Numbered from the stretch's first letter, positions 35,093 through 45,850 are shown. The stretch is 64,000 nt of DNA from Solibacillus daqui (GCF_028747805.1 NZ_CP114887.1:799501-863500); one strand, 5' to 3'. Notes: generated by a model from the letters alone, not told the origin. Made by a program: numbers and translations.

Positions 35093-35863
35093 ATGAAAAA
35101 ATTTTTATTTTTTGATGTGGATGGTACTTTGTATAATTCGAAAAAACAGCTTCCCCAATCAGCTAAGGAGGCAATTTTTAAAGCACGTGAAAATGGTCAT
35201 GAAATTGCGATTGCAACTGGTCGAGCCCCATTTATGATTGCTGAAATTTTAGAGGAACTTCAAATTGATACATATGTTACGTTTAACGGTCAATACGTCG
35301 TTTACAAAGGGGAAGTAATTTATACCAATCAAATTGCGAATGAAACGTTAAGGGAGATTTTACAATTTGGTGCGCAGCATGACCATCCTTTCGTTTTTTT
35401 AAACGAAAAAGAAATGATTGCGTCGAAAAGTGGTTATTGTGAAATTGAAGAAAGTTTAGCGACACTCCATTATCCTTATCCAACGATTGATGAAAATTAT
35501 TATTTGCATACACCTGTTTATCAAACGCTTGTCTTTGCAAAAGAGCATGAGCAAGTACTGTATGAGCAACAATTCCAAGAGATACAATTCGTTCGCTGGC
35601 ATCCATATTCCTGCGATATGCTCCCGAGTGGTGGTTCGAAGGCGCTTGGTATTACTAAATTAATTGAACACATCGATTTTGAAATGGAAGATGTCATTGC
35701 TTTTGGGGATGGTTTGAATGATGTGGAGATGTTGCGTGAAGTAGGGTTAGGTGTAGCGATGGAGAATGGTCATGATGAAGCCAAAAAAGTCGCATCGATT
35801 GTAGCAGACCATGTTGATCAAGATGGTCTATACAAAATAATGAAAGAATTAAAATTATTTTAA
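35093..35863 (+). CDS. HAD superfamily phosphatase, Cof type (YkrA-like), 256 aa
   Basis: Motif I is FFDVDGTLY at about 5-13 with nucleophile D8, motif II lies near GRAP, and the C-terminal motif GDGLNDVEML at about 205-214 coordinates Mg2+. A C2-type cap sits between about 85 and 180. Such enzymes act on small phosphorylated metabolites. It stands before def as ykrA does in B. subtilis. AAGGAAG lies in front of the ATG. Confidence 0.88.
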   Translation: MKKFLFFDVDGTLYNSKKQLPQSAKEAIFKARENGHEIAIATGRAPFMIAEILEELQIDTYVTFNGQYVVYKGEVIYTNQIANETLREILQFGAQHDHPFVFLNEKEMIASKSGYCEIEESLATLHYPYPTIDENYYLHTPVYQTLVFAKEHEQVLYEQQFQEIQFVRWHPYSCDMLPSGGSKALGITKLIEHIDFEMEDVIAFGDGLNDVEMLREVGLGVAMENGHDEAKKVASIVADHVDQDGLYKIMKELKLF

Positions 35864-35870
35864 CTACATG

Positions 35871-35906
35871 AAAAGCGCTGCGAGATTATCCGCAGCGCTT
35901 TTCTTA
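35871..35906 (+). terminator. Terminator after the HAD gene
   Basis: AAAAGCGCTGCG pairs perfectly with CGCAGCGCTTTT around AGATTATC. Confidence 0.85.
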
Positions 35907-35937
35907 AAATATAATAAAGTATAAATTTTTTCAAAGT

Positions 35938-36120
35938 GTCTAGACTAAAGCGCCAGCCCCTCGCACCATTAGATCCCTCCTGCAAAAAGTGGTGGTGCGT
36001 TTACTTTTGCGTCGGGCTCTCCAAAACTTGCGGCTCACACGACGTGAGTCATTGTGGGCATGCCACATGGATGTGGTGTTTTGCCCACCTGGGGCTGGAA
36101 GGCGCTTTAGCGCTTTTTTT
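35938..36120 (+). repeat. Dispersed structured repeat, family 2, copy C
   Basis: Begins GTCTAGACTAAAGCGCC, closes GGCGCTTT; AGCCCC/GGGGCT is the second stem. Core GCAAAAAGT/ACTTTTGC around GGTGGTGCGTTT, then GTCGGGC. Extra hairpins CTCACACGACGTGAG and CCACATGGATGTGG. It overlaps the end of the def stop codon region and follows the HAD terminator. Confidence 0.75.
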
Positions 36121-36676
36121 ATTCGCGACCAAAAGGTGTGCTATTTTCAATTTCACCGAATGGATCTTTTTCGTTAATACGGTCAAAGAACATCACACCA
36201 TTTAAGTGGTCTAATTCATGTTGAAATGCGATTGCAGGTAAACCAGTTAAACGAATTTTCTTTTCTTCGCCGCCAACAGTCATAAATTTTGCAGTAATGC
36301 GGGCGTAGCGAGGTACATAGCCTGGCACAGCGCGATCTACAGAGAGACAGCCTTCACCGCTTGTAATATAAGTTTGTTCTACAGAGTGGCTAACGATTTT
36401 AGGATTGACAGCAACAAAGCTTAAAAGCTCACCTTTGTCATCTTCTAAATGCAACGCAAACATACGCTTAAGGCTATTTACTTGGTTAGCAGCTAATCCA
36501 ATTCCACCTCGTAAATTATATTTTTCAGCCATTTCAGGATTTTGACTATTTATTAGATATTGCAGCATATCCTCAGCTAATTGACGATCTTCTTTTGTTA
36601 ATGGGAAGGTTACCTCCTCAGCGCGTGTGCGCAATGTAGGATGACCCTCACGAATAATCTGTTCCATTAATATCAT
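36119..36676 (-). CDS. def: Peptide deformylase, 185 aa
   Basis: Removes the N-formyl group from nascent proteins. The three motifs are GIGLAANQ (about 58-65), EGCLS (about 109-113) and QHELDHL (HExxH, about 153-159), supplying Gln, Cys and two His for the metal site. Motif 1 has Asn in place of the usual Pro (GxGLAAPQ). AAGGAA is eight bases before the ATG. Its position next to pdhABCD and the HAD gene matches B. subtilis ykrB. Family 2 copy C abuts the stop. Confidence 0.93.
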   Translation of the reverse strand: MILMEQIIREGHPTLRTRAEEVTFPLTKEDRQLAEDMLQYLINSQNPEMAEKYNLRGGIGLAANQVNSLKRMFALHLEDDKGELLSFVAVNPKIVSHSVEQTYITSGEGCLSVDRAVPGYVPRYARITAKFMTVGGEEKKIRLTGLPAIAFQHELDHLNGVMFFDRINEKDPFGEIENSTPFGRE

Positions 36677-38175
<1,499 letters not shown>

Positions 38176-38178
38176 GCC

Positions 38179-39156
38179 ATGGCACAAATGACGATGATTC
38201 AAGCAATTACAGATGCATTACGTTGCGAATTAAAAAACGACGAGAACGTATTAGTATTCGGTGAAGACGTTGGGGTAAACGGAGGGGTATTCCGTGCAAC
38301 TGAAGGTCTTCAAAAAGAATTTGGCGTAGATCGTGTATTTGATACACCACTTGCTGAATCAGGTATCGGTGGTTTAGCAATCGGTTTAGCATTAACAGGC
38401 TATCGTCCAGTACCGGAAATTCAATTTTTCGGCTTCGTTTTCGAAGTAATGGATTCAATTAGTGGTCAATTAGCGCGTATGAAGTATCGTTCTGGTGGCA
38501 CGTATAATGCGCCGGTAACAATTCGTTCTCCATTTGGTGGTGGCGTGCATACACCGGAAATGCACTCAGACTCATTGGAAGGGCTAATGGCGCAATCACC
38601 AGGCTTAAAAGTGGTGATTCCATCAACTCCGTATGACGCAAAAGGTTTATTAATAGCTTCAATTCGTGATAATGACCCAGTTATTTTCTTAGAGCACTTA
38701 AAACTTTACCGTTCATTCCGTGAAGAAGTACCTGAAGAAGCGTACACAATCGAAATTGGTAAAGCAGACGTAAAACGCGAAGGTAAAGATTTATCGATTT
38801 TCGCATATGGCTTAATGGTTCATGAGTCTTTAAAAGCGGCAGAAGAGCTGGAGAAAGAAGGTTATTCTGTAGAGGTAGTGGATTTACGTACAATTCAGCC
38901 ACTTGATATTGAAACAATTATTGCTTCTGTTGAAAAAACAGGTCGTGCAATCGTTGTTCAAGAAGCACAAAAGCAAGCTGGGATTGCAGCGAATGTTGTA
39001 GCGGAAATTACAGAACGTGCAATTCTTTCTTTAGAAGCACCTGTATTACGTGTGGCAGCGCCGGATACAATTTACCCATTCCCTCAAGCAGAGGGTGTAT
39101 GGTTACCAACATATAAAGATATAATGGAAACTGCGAAAAAAGTTTTAACATTCTAA
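38179..39156 (+). CDS. pdhB: Pyruvate dehydrogenase E1 beta subunit, 325 aa
   Basis: Forms the alpha2beta2 heterotetramer with Pdh[18 protein letters not shown] near 28-44, [19 protein letters not shown] and [12 protein letters not shown] are the transketolase pyrimidine-binding features; the C-terminal transketolase domain starts near 200. It is 3 bases from pdhA, with AAGGAG overlapping the end of the upstream gene. Confidence 0.97.
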   Translation: MAQMTMIQAITDALRCELKNDENVLVFGEDVGVNGGVFRATEGLQKEFGVDRVFDTPLAESGIGGLAIGLALTGYRPVPEIQFFGFVFEVMDSISGQLARMKYRSGGTYNAPVTIRSPFGGGVHTPEMHSDSLEGLMAQSPGLKVVIPSTPYDAKGLLIASIRDNDPVIFLEHLKLYRSFREEVPEEAYTIEIGKADVKREGKDLSIFAYGLMVHESLKAAEELEKEGYSVEVVDLRTIQPLDIETIIASVEKTGRAIVVQEAQKQAGIAANVVAEITERAILSLEAPVLRVAAPDTIYPFPQAEGVWLPTYKDIMETAKKVLTF

Positions 39157-39174
39157 GAATTGAGGGTGAGAGAA

Positions 39175-40530
39175 ATGGCATTTACGTTCCGTTTACCAGA
39201 TATTGGAGAAGGTATTCATGAAGGCGAAATCGTTAAGTGGTTTGTGAAACCTGGCGATCAAGTTAAAGAAGATGATATTTTAGCAGAAGTACAAAATGAC
39301 AAAGCAGTCGTTGAAATTCCTTCACCAGTAGACGGTACAGTTGAAGAAATTTTTGTAGAAGAAGGTACAGTTGCAGTTGTAGGTGATGCATTAATTCGAT
39401 TTGACGCACCTGGCTACGAAGACTTAAAACTTAAAGGTGACGAACACCATGACGCAAACGAAGCAGCGAAAACAGAAGCACAAGTACAAGCAACTGCCGA
39501 GGCTGGTCAAAATGTGAAAAAAGAAGAAGTATCGGACAAAGCGCAAGCACCAAAAGAAGAAACGCCGGCTCCTAAACAAGTAGAGGATGTATCTTCAAAT
39601 AAACGTATTATCGCAATGCCATCTGTTCGTAAATACGCACGTGAAAAAGGTGTAGACATCGCACAAGTAACAGGTTCAGGTAAAAATGGACGTATTGTGA
39701 AAGAGGATATCGAGAGCTTCTTAAATGGTGGTGCTCAAATACAAGTAGAACAAGCAACACAACAAGAAACATCAGTTGAAGCTACACCAGCAGCAACATC
39801 AGCTGCACCGGTTACTCTTGAAGGGGAATTCCCAGAAACACGTGAAAAAATGAGCGGTATCCGTAAGGCGATTGCTAAAGCGATGGTACATTCTAAACAT
39901 ACAGCACCACATGTGACGTTAATGGATGAGGTAGATGTAACAGAATTAGTTGCACACCGTAAACAATTCAAAGATATCGCAGCAGAGCAAGGTGTTAAAT
40001 TAACGTATTTACCGTATGTTGTGAAGGCTTTAATCTCGACATTACGTAAATTCCCTGAATTCAACCGTTCGTTAGATGACGCTACACAAGAAATTATTCA
40101 AAAACATTATTATAATATTGGTATCGCTGCTGATACAGAAAAAGGCTTATTGGTTCCAGTAATTAAACATGCTGATCGCAAATCGGTATTTGGCTTATCA
40201 GCGGAAATTAATGAGCTTGCTGTAAAGGCGCGTGATGGTAAGCTAGCACCGCACGAAATGAAAGGTGCGTCAATGTCGATTACAAACATCGGTTCAGCAG
40301 GTGGACAATGGTTTACGCCTGTGATTAATCACCCTGAAGTAGCAATTTTAGGAATTGGGCGAATTTCAGAGAAACCAGTAATAAAAAATGGTGAAATTGT
40401 AGCCGCACATGTGTTAGCATTATCATTGAGCTTTGATCATCGCATGATCGATGGAGCGACTGCACAAAACGCTTTAAATCATTTAAAACGTTTATTAAGT
40501 GAGCCGCAACTTTTATTAATGGAGGCGTAA
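39175..40530 (+). CDS. pdhC: Pyruvate dehydrogenase E2, dihydrolipoamide acetyltransferase, 451 aa
   Basis: One lipoyl domain with the lipoylated Lys in [13 protein letters not shown] (about 43), a Glu/Lys/Ala-rich linker, the peripheral subunit-binding domain ([28 protein letters not shown], about 148-175), a second Ala/Pro linker, and the catalytic domain with DHRMIDGA near the end. The frame opens at 39160, but GAGGG with correct spacing selects ATG 39175. Single-lipoyl architecture is typical for Bacillales. Confidence 0.96.
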   Translation: MAFTFRLPDIGEGIHEGEIVKWFVKPGDQVKEDDILAEVQNDKAVVEIPSPVDGTVEEIFVEEGTVAVVGDALIRFDAPGYEDLKLKGDEHHDANEAAKTEAQVQATAEAGQNVKKEEVSDKAQAPKEETPAPKQVEDVSSNKRIIAMPSVRKYAREKGVDIAQVTGSGKNGRIVKEDIESFLNGGAQIQVEQATQQETSVEATPAATSAAPVTLEGEFPETREKMSGIRKAIAKAMVHSKHTAPHVTLMDEVDVTELVAHRKQFKDIAAEQGVKLTYLPYVVKALISTLRKFPEFNRSLDDATQEIIQKHYYNIGIAADTEKGLLVPVIKHADRKSVFGLSAEINELAVKARDGKLAPHEMKGASMSITNIGSAGGQWFTPVINHPEVAILGIGRISEKPVIKNGEIVAAHVLALSLSFDHRMIDGATAQNALNHLKRLLSEPQLLLMEA

Positions 40531-40533
40531 AAA

Positions 40534-41946
40534 ATGGTAGTAGGAGATTTCCCAATCGAACTTGATACTCTTGTAGTAGGTTCAGGCCCTGGTGGTTATG
40601 TAGCAGCAATTCGCGCAGCACAAACAGGTCAAAAAGTTACAATCGTAGAGCGTGGAGCATTAGGTGGCGTTTGCTTAAACGTTGGCTGTATCCCATCTAA
40701 AGCTTTAATTTCTGTAGGTCACCGTTTTGAGCACGCTCAACACTCTGACGACATGGGTGTTGTTGCATCAGAAGTTAAATTAGACTGGTCAAAAGCACAA
40801 GCATTCAAAGACGGCGTTGTTAAAAAATTAGTAGGCGGCGTTGAAGGTTTATTAAAAGGAAATAAAGTAGACATCTTAAAAGGTGAAGCATACTTTGTTG
40901 ATGGAAACACTGTACGTGTAATTGATGGCGATAAAGCCCAAACTTACACATTCAAAAACGCTATTTTAGCAACTGGATCTCGTCCAATCGAAATCCCAAC
41001 ATTCAAATTCACTAAGCGTGTAGTATCTTCTACAGGTGCTTTATCATTCCCTGAAGTACCAGGTAAATTAGTTGTAATCGGTGGCGGTTACATCGGTACT
41101 GAGCTAGGTTCTGCTTACGCTAACTTAGGTTCTCAAGTAACAATTATCGAAGGCGGTAAAGACATCTTAGCTGGTTTCGAAAAACAAATGACGCAAATCG
41201 TTAAAAAAGGTCTTAAAAAGAAAGGCGTTGAAGTAGTAGTAGGCGCATCTGCTAAAGGCGTTGAAGAAAACGAAAATGGCGTGATCGTTACTTATGAAGC
41301 TGGTGGCGAAGAAAAAACGGTTGAAGCAGATTACGTATTAGTAACTGTAGGTCGTCGTCCAAATACAGACGAAATCGGTTTACAAGAAATCGGTATCGAA
41401 TTTGCTGATCGTGGTTTATTAAAAGTTGATAAACAAGGTCGTACTTCTGTACCAAACATCTATGCAATCGGGGACATCGTTGCTGGTCCACAACTTGCGC
41501 ACAAAGCTTCTTATGAAGGTAAAGTGGCTGCAGAAGCAATCGCTGGTGAACATTCAGTAGTTGATTACTTAGCTATTCCAGCAGTATGCTTCACAGATCC
41601 AGAAATGGCTACTGTAGGTTACTCTGAAGAGCAAGCGAAAGAAGAAGGTCTTGAAGTGAAAGCTGCCAAATTCCCATTCGCTGCAAACGGTCGTGCATTA
41701 GCGCTTAACGCTACTGACGGTTTCGTTAAATTAGTAGCTCGTAAAGAAGACGGTTTATTAATCGGTGCTCAAATCGTTGGTGTTGGTGCATCTGACATGA
41801 TTGCTGAAATGGCTACTGCGATTGAAGCGGGTATGACTGCAGAAGATATCGCATTAACTATCCATGCTCACCCAACTTTAGGTGAAATTACGATGGAAGC
41901 TGCAGAAGTATTATTAGGCAACCCAATCCACATCGTATCTAAATAA
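40534..41946 (+). CDS. pdhD: Dihydrolipoamide dehydrogenase, E3, 470 aa
   Basis: Reoxidises lipoamide using FAD and NAD+. [13 protein letters not shown] at about 17-29 binds FAD, the redox disulfide is [14 protein letters not shown] (about 44-57), [11 protein letters not shown] near 185 binds NAD, and HAHPTLGE near 450 carries the catalytic His-Glu. GGAGG lies before the ATG, 3 bases after pdhC. Codon use is noticeably biased, as for a highly expressed gene. A terminator follows. Confidence 0.97.
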   Translation: MVVGDFPIELDTLVVGSGPGGYVAAIRAAQTGQKVTIVERGALGGVCLNVGCIPSKALISVGHRFEHAQHSDDMGVVASEVKLDWSKAQAFKDGVVKKLVGGVEGLLKGNKVDILKGEAYFVDGNTVRVIDGDKAQTYTFKNAILATGSRPIEIPTFKFTKRVVSSTGALSFPEVPGKLVVIGGGYIGTELGSAYANLGSQVTIIEGGKDILAGFEKQMTQIVKKGLKKKGVEVVVGASAKGVEENENGVIVTYEAGGEEKTVEADYVLVTVGRRPNTDEIGLQEIGIEFADRGLLKVDKQGRTSVPNIYAIGDIVAGPQLAHKASYEGKVAAEAIAGEHSVVDYLAIPAVCFTDPEMATVGYSEEQAKEEGLEVKAAKFPFAANGRALALNATDGFVKLVARKEDGLLIGAQIVGVGASDMIAEMATAIEAGMTAEDIALTIHAHPTLGEITMEAAEVLLGNPIHIVSK

Positions 41947-41960
41947 TAGATAATTTTCCA

Positions 41961-41999
41961 GGCTGCGTAGTACAAATTTTGTACTGCGTAGTCTTTTTT
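41961..41999 (+). terminator. Terminator of pdhABCD
   Basis: GGCTGCGTAGTACAAA pairs with TTTGTACTGCGTAGTC through several G-U pairs, then TTTTTT. Confidence 0.8.
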
Positions 42000-42012
42000 G
42001 TCCAAATAATTG

Positions 42013-42053
42013 TTCAGTAGTTGGTTCGTTACTATAAGTGAATGGTGCCCAAA
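42013..42053 (+). repeat. Possible 5' fragment of repeat family 1
   Basis: TTCAG-AG and ACTATAAGTGAA-G-TG-CCAA recur in the same order as at the start of copy 17541. Short and imperfect, so a tentative relic. Confidence 0.35.
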
Positions 42054-42124
42054 TTAATTTGGAATTGATGATGAAAAAATTTACTTTCAAAAAATAGATT
42101 AAGTACAGTGTTACTTATTTTTGG

Positions 42125-42365
42125 AGGGCTCCGGCATGACAGCATATTTAAAGTCAGCACCGTATGGCTGACTTTAAATACTGCGACGAAAGCGTAGCGA
42201 CAGGAGCAAGAATTCTTTTTGCGACGAAAACGAAGTGACAGGAGCATTCTTGCTTCTGCGGGTAGTAAAATCGCGATTTTACTATCCTCGGCGCAAAGAG
42301 AAATTCTAAAAAATGTTTTAGAATTTCCCTTTACTACTGTCTTTAATGCCGTATGCAAAGCCCGC
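42125..42365. repeat. Multi-hairpin inverted-repeat element after pdhD
   Basis: Ends pair as GGGCT/AGCCC, GGCAT/ATGCC and GACAG/CTGTC, closing a 240-base structure. Inside are a 14-bp hairpin (42145-42180, arm TATTTAAAGTCAGC), two 26-base direct repeats (GCGACGAAAGCGTAGCGACA.. at 42183 and 42221), a 22-bp perfect palindrome (42263-42284, half TAGTAAAATCG) and a 12-bp hairpin (42300-42327). The CGACAGGAGCA phrase resembles Bacillales intergenic repeats I have seen. ORFs here are repeat translations. Confidence 0.7.
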
Positions 42366-42409
42366 CAAACTAAAATGTTGTCTTTAAATTTAGTTAAAAG
42401 AGTCTAATG

Positions 42410-42460
42410 CTGCCGCTTGCGCTATTGCGAGGCGGCGGGGATAAATAAAATATATCCCTG
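42410..42460. repeat. Two short hairpins after the first repeat element
   Basis: GCCGC..TTGCG/CGA.GGCGGC near 42411-42437, then GGGGATA/TATCCCT to 42459. Possibly the boundary of the repeat block. Confidence 0.4.
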
Positions 42461-42644
42461 TTTACAATGTTGTAGCTTTGAATAAAAGTTGGATCTGTAA
42501 ATAAAAATTAGCTATTTTGAATGCCTCAAAATTAAATCACTTTTAGATGAAAGTAAACTCTATTTCAATAACCAAGCTTAATTAAGCACACTTCATTTAT
42601 TTGCTTTGTAATAAAAACCAACTTTATTTTTATAGTAGAGTGCC

Positions 42645-42785
42645 GCGAAGTGAAGGGGCGGACTCCTTGGGGATAAAGCGTGCGCGGAAAATCCACTATA
42701 TGGTTGCCGCCGTAGTGGCAACCATATAGTTAGTTGAAGCCACGCCCCCAGGAAAGCATGCCCCGTAGCGTAGCAGAACGAATTA
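42645..42785. repeat. Long hairpin repeat, Bacillales 'GGCGGACTCC' type
   Basis: GGGGCGGACTCCTTGGGG (42655-42672) pairs with the CCCCAGGAAAGCATGCCCC arm (42746-42764), GCGTG with CACGC, and the tip is a perfect 14-bp stem (ACTATATGGTTGCC at 42695 with its complement ending 42730). The phrase matches a dispersed intergenic repeat I recall from Lysinibacillus-like genomes. Confidence 0.65.
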
Positions 42786-42940
42786 TATTGAGTGTCCTTA
42801 ATTCTAAATTTTGTATTGAAAAATACTCATCGTGAATTTGGAACTATTTTATTTCACAATGGTTGTTTTTATTAAGTTCCGTTCTACTATTCCAAGAGAA
42901 CTATGTAATTGCCCGCTACAGTCATGCAGGAACGATTTAA

Positions 42941-43015
42941 ATGAATCCAACCAACCCATGTATTGATGAAGAACTTAAACATGAAATAAAGTCGATAAAT
43001 CAAGAATTTCGTTAG
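42941..43015 (+). CDS. Doubtful 24-aa ORF
   Basis: ATG to TAG encodes a polar peptide, MNPTNPCIDEELKHEIKSIN.. There is no convincing ribosome site, so it may be a gene remnant or chance. The rest of 42785-43087 shows nothing I can identify. Confidence 0.15.
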   Translation: MNPTNPCIDEELKHEIKSINQEFR

Positions 43016-43087
43016 TTATTATCTAAAAATGAAATAGACACATAATTTGAATGGGCGTAAAATGGGACTGTATAAGGGGGAATAGTT

Positions 43088-43501
43088 ATGAATATTGTGC
43101 GTACGATTGCTCAAATTGGTATTATCACTGTGTTTTACTTATTTGGTCAAGCGATTGTCGATTTTACTGGGATTATTATTCCAGGTAGTATTATCGGCTT
43201 AGTGCTATTATGGTTGGCGCTATTCTTTAAAGTATTAAATGTGAAATACATACAAAAGGGAGCTAGTATTTTACTTGCTTATTTAACATTATTTTTTATA
43301 CCTTCGACAGTTGCGGTAATTAAATATCCCGAATTGCTAACGGTTTCAGGTGGACTGCTAATTTTAGCGGTAATTATTAGTACGCTAGTTTCATTAGCGA
43401 TTACGGGAAAAGTAAGTCAGTTTATTGAAAAGAAAGAGCTGCAAAAAAAGGAGGACAAGTCTGTTGCAACAGTTACTACTAATCCTGTTCATCATAAGTA
43501 G
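43088..43501 (+). CDS. lrgA: CidA/LrgA family holin-like protein, 137 aa
   Basis: A membrane protein with four hydrophobic segments of the CidA/LrgA family, which modulates murein hydrolase release or acts in pyruvate/organic acid movement. The motif IPGSIIGLVLLWLALFFKVL is typical. AAGGGGG is six bases before the ATG. The C-terminal tail is charged and overlaps lrgB by 38 bases. CidA and LrgA cannot be separated from sequence alone. In B. subtilis the comparable pysA/pysB (lrgAB) pair imports pyruvate, which fits its position after pdhABCD. Confidence 0.85.
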   Translation: MNIVRTIAQIGIITVFYLFGQAIVDFTGIIIPGSIIGLVLLWLALFFKVLNVKYIQKGASILLAYLTLFFIPSTVAVIKYPELLTVSGGLLILAVIISTLVSLAITGKVSQFIEKKELQKKEDKSVATVTTNPVHHK

Positions 43502-44153
43502 TACAGTATTGATCTTTGTGCTACTGAATAAGCTATATTTAAAAGTAGGGCACCCATTTTTGCTACCGATTCTAACAGCAACGTTTCTTACGGCTATTGT
43601 GCTTTTAGTATTTAATATTCCATATGAAACGTATATGGAAGGCGGTCAATGGATTTCAAAAATGCTTGGACCCGCCGTTGTTGCGCTTGCGTTTCCTTTA
43701 TATAATCAACGCGAATTGATTTTTAAGTACAAGTATTCAATTATTATCAGTATTGTTGTGGCAATGATAGCAGGGCTCATTAGTGTTGCTATGCTACTGA
43801 TATTATTTGGTGCGAGTCATACATTTTTATTAACTTCTCTTCCGAAATCACTAACAACACCTGTAGCTATGCAGGTGAGTGAGGAAATTGGAGGAATTGC
43901 ACCGCTAACTGCCGTATTAGTAATGGTGGCTGGTTTTACTGGAGCTATGCTAGGGGCAACTGTATTTAAAGTATGTAAAATAGATACTGCTATTAGTCGT
44001 GGTGTAGCGATGGGAAGTGCCTCGCATGGTGTGGGCCTAACAAGATTAAAAGAATATAGCGATGAGGATTTATCAATAGGGTCGTTATCAATGGGTTTGA
44101 GTGCAGTTACCGGGGCATTTTTTATTCCGATACTCGCAATGTACTTATTTTAA
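43464..44153 (+). CDS. lrgB: LrgB/CidB family membrane protein, 229 aa
   Basis: About six or seven hydrophobic segments; SLPKSLTTPVAMQVSEEIGGI and SHGVGLTRLKEYSDEDLSIGSLSMG are the LrgB signatures. The frame starts at 43425, but AAGGAGG at 43448-43454 points to TTG 43464 nine bases later, giving the usual LrgB length. It overlaps lrgA, so the two are translated together and probably act as one complex. Confidence 0.88.
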   Translation: MQQLLLILFIISSTVLIFVLLNKLYLKVGHPFLLPILTATFLTAIVLLVFNIPYETYMEGGQWISKMLGPAVVALAFPLYNQRELIFKYKYSIIISIVVAMIAGLISVAMLLILFGASHTFLLTSLPKSLTTPVAMQVSEEIGGIAPLTAVLVMVAGFTGAMLGATVFKVCKIDTAISRGVAMGSASHGVGLTRLKEYSDEDLSIGSLSMGLSAVTGAFFIPILAMYLF

Positions 44154-44155
44154 GG

Positions 44156-44200
44156 AAAAAGGGGACATCCCAGAATTACTTCTAGGAAGTCCCCTTTATT
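44156..44200 (+). terminator. Terminator of lrgAB
   Basis: AAAGGGGAC pairs with GTCCCCTTT, with an inner CCAGAA/TTCTAGG extension, then TTATTTT. Confidence 0.75.
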
Positions 44201-44258
44201 TTGAAAATTAATTATTAGAATACATAATGCGGATAACTTTTGCAAAGATTAGCTTTAT

Positions 44259-44378
44259 GTCCAAGCTAAAGCGCTAACTTCTTGGACATGTGGTCTTTCC
44301 TTCAAAAGTGGTGGAGCGTTTACTTTTGAGTCAGGCCCACATGTTTGTTGGAGTTGTACAAATATTTTGGTGCTTTTG
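44259..44378 (+). repeat. Dispersed structured repeat, family 2, copy D
   Basis: Begins GTCCAAGCTAAAGCGCTAACTTC and closes GGAGTT..GGTGCTTTTG. Inner stem ACATGTGGTC/GGCCCACATGT, core TCAAAAGT/ACTTTTGA around GGTGGAGCGTTT. It ends two bases before the speA stop, in the convergent lrgB/speA gap. Confidence 0.75.
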
Positions 44379-44380
44379 CC

Positions 44381-45850
44381 CTAAAAAATCGCTTTTCGTT
44401 CTTTAATAACGCGGATATTTTGTAATGTGCTATCTTCAGGGCCTTGCACGGGAAGTCCTGCTTCAATATTCATTTGAATGAAGTCGATAGTACTCTGCGT
44501 AATTATTTCCCCGGGAATGAATAACGGGATACCCGGAGGATAAACCATGATAAATTCAGCGCAAATATAACCATCTGCCTGAGCTAATGGAATGCTTTCG
44601 GTTTGTGCATAGAAGGCATCACGTGGTGTCATAGCAAGTGCTGGAATTTCAGGGATTTTGACATTTGTTTCAGTAATGGTAGCTTCTGAATCAAATGCTT
44701 GTGACATACGAGAAAGCGCATTAACAAGCAAGTTAATTTCCTTTTTCGTATCGCCAATTGTTATTAAACATAAGATATTATAAAGATCCGACAATTCTAC
44801 TTCTAAATTGGCGTTTTGACGTAACCATTCTTCAGCTATATGTCCGGTAATCCCTAAATCCTTTACGCTTATTAAAAGTTTTAAAGGGTCCATATCAAAT
44901 GTTGCCGATGTACCTAATTTTTCACGACCTACACAATGTATGTGTGGGATTGTGTTAATACGTTTTCGTGCATCCTTGGCTAATCGAATCGCCTCATCTA
45001 GTAAATCATAGCCATTTACTGCAAGTTGACGACGTGCTGTGTCAAGGGAAGCGAGTAATGGATAGGAGGTAGAAGTCGTTGTTAGCATTGAAAATACAGA
45101 TTGTGCACGTTTTACTGAAACAAGCCCTTCTTTAACATTTAAAACAGAGCTGCCGGTCATAGAGCCACCGAGTTTGTGAACGCTAGTTGCAGCCATATCT
45201 GCACCAACTTGCATTGCAGATAGTGGTAATTCATCATGGAATTTAATATGAACACCATGTGCCTCGTCAACAATAACAGGAATGTTGTGTCCATGTACAA
45301 TATCAACAATACGTTTTAAATCAGCGACAAAGCCGAAGTAAGTTGGGTTAATGACTAGAACAGCTTTTACATCTGGATAGGTCGTTAAGGCACGTTCTAC
45401 GGATTCAGGAGAAATACCGTGAGAGATGCCAAGTTCTGTATCTACCTCTGGATGAATAAAAATCGGAATAGCGCCCGCAAAAACAATAGCTGACATTATC
45501 GATTTATGTACATTCCGCGGTACTATTATTTTATCGCCTGGACCGACGACGGTCAGAATCATAGTCATAATGGCGCCACTAGTACCTTGTACGGAAAAGA
45601 ATGTATGGTCAGCACCAAAGGCTTCAGCGGCAAGTTCTTGCGCTTGTTGAATAACGCCTTTTGGAGCATGTAAATCGTCTAGTGGAGCAATATTAATTAG
45701 ATCAATTGATAAAACGTTGTCGCCTACGAATTCTCGGTAAGCTGGATCCATACCTTGGCCTTTTTTATGACCTGGAATATGGAACTGAATAGGATGTCTG
45801 TTGCGATGCTTTAAAAGGGCATCAAACAATGGAGTCTCTAATTGTGACAA
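44381..45850 (-). CDS. speA: Arginine decarboxylase, Orn/Lys/Arg decarboxylase family, 489 aa
   Basis: A PLP enzyme of the ornithine/lysine/arginine decarboxylase class I fold; the PLP-binding Lys is in ATSVHKLGGS near 225, with DEAHGVHIKFH upstream. Text such as FHIPGHKKGQGMDP and TPRDAFYAQTESIPL matches B. subtilis SpeA, which makes agmatine from arginine. The frame begins at GTG 45862, but GAGGTGG overlaps that codon and is correctly spaced before TTG 45850, giving MSQLETPLF, the same start as B. subtilis. Linked by metabolism to PotABCD. Family 2 copy D abuts the stop. Confidence 0.93.
   Translation of the reverse strand: MSQLETPLFDALLKHRNRHPIQFHIPGHKKGQGMDPAYREFVGDNVLSIDLINIAPLDDLHAPKGVIQQAQELAAEAFGADHTFFSVQGTSGAIMTMILTVVGPGDKIIVPRNVHKSIMSAIVFAGAIPIFIHPEVDTELGISHGISPESVERALTTYPDVKAVLVINPTYFGFVADLKRIVDIVHGHNIPVIVDEAHGVHIKFHDELPLSAMQVGADMAATSVHKLGGSMTGSSVLNVKEGLVSVKRAQSVFSMLTTTSTSYPLLASLDTARRQLAVNGYDLLDEAIRLAKDARKRINTIPHIHCVGREKLGTSATFDMDPLKLLISVKDLGITGHIAEEWLRQNANLEVELSDLYNILCLITIGDTKKEINLLVNALSRMSQAFDSEATITETNVKIPEIPALAMTPRDAFYAQTESIPLAQADGYICAEFIMVYPPGIPLFIPGEIITQSTIDFIQMNIEAGLPVQGPEDSTLQNIRVIKERKAIF

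Noticed and set aside
35936..36205. + strand ORFs overlapping family 2 copy C and the end of def
   Set aside because: They run antisense into def and translate the repeat; no ribosome site.
42032..42358. Minus-strand ORF of 108 codons in the gap after pdhD
   Set aside because: It lies entirely within inverted repeats, with Cys/Ser/Arg-rich composition unlike a protein.
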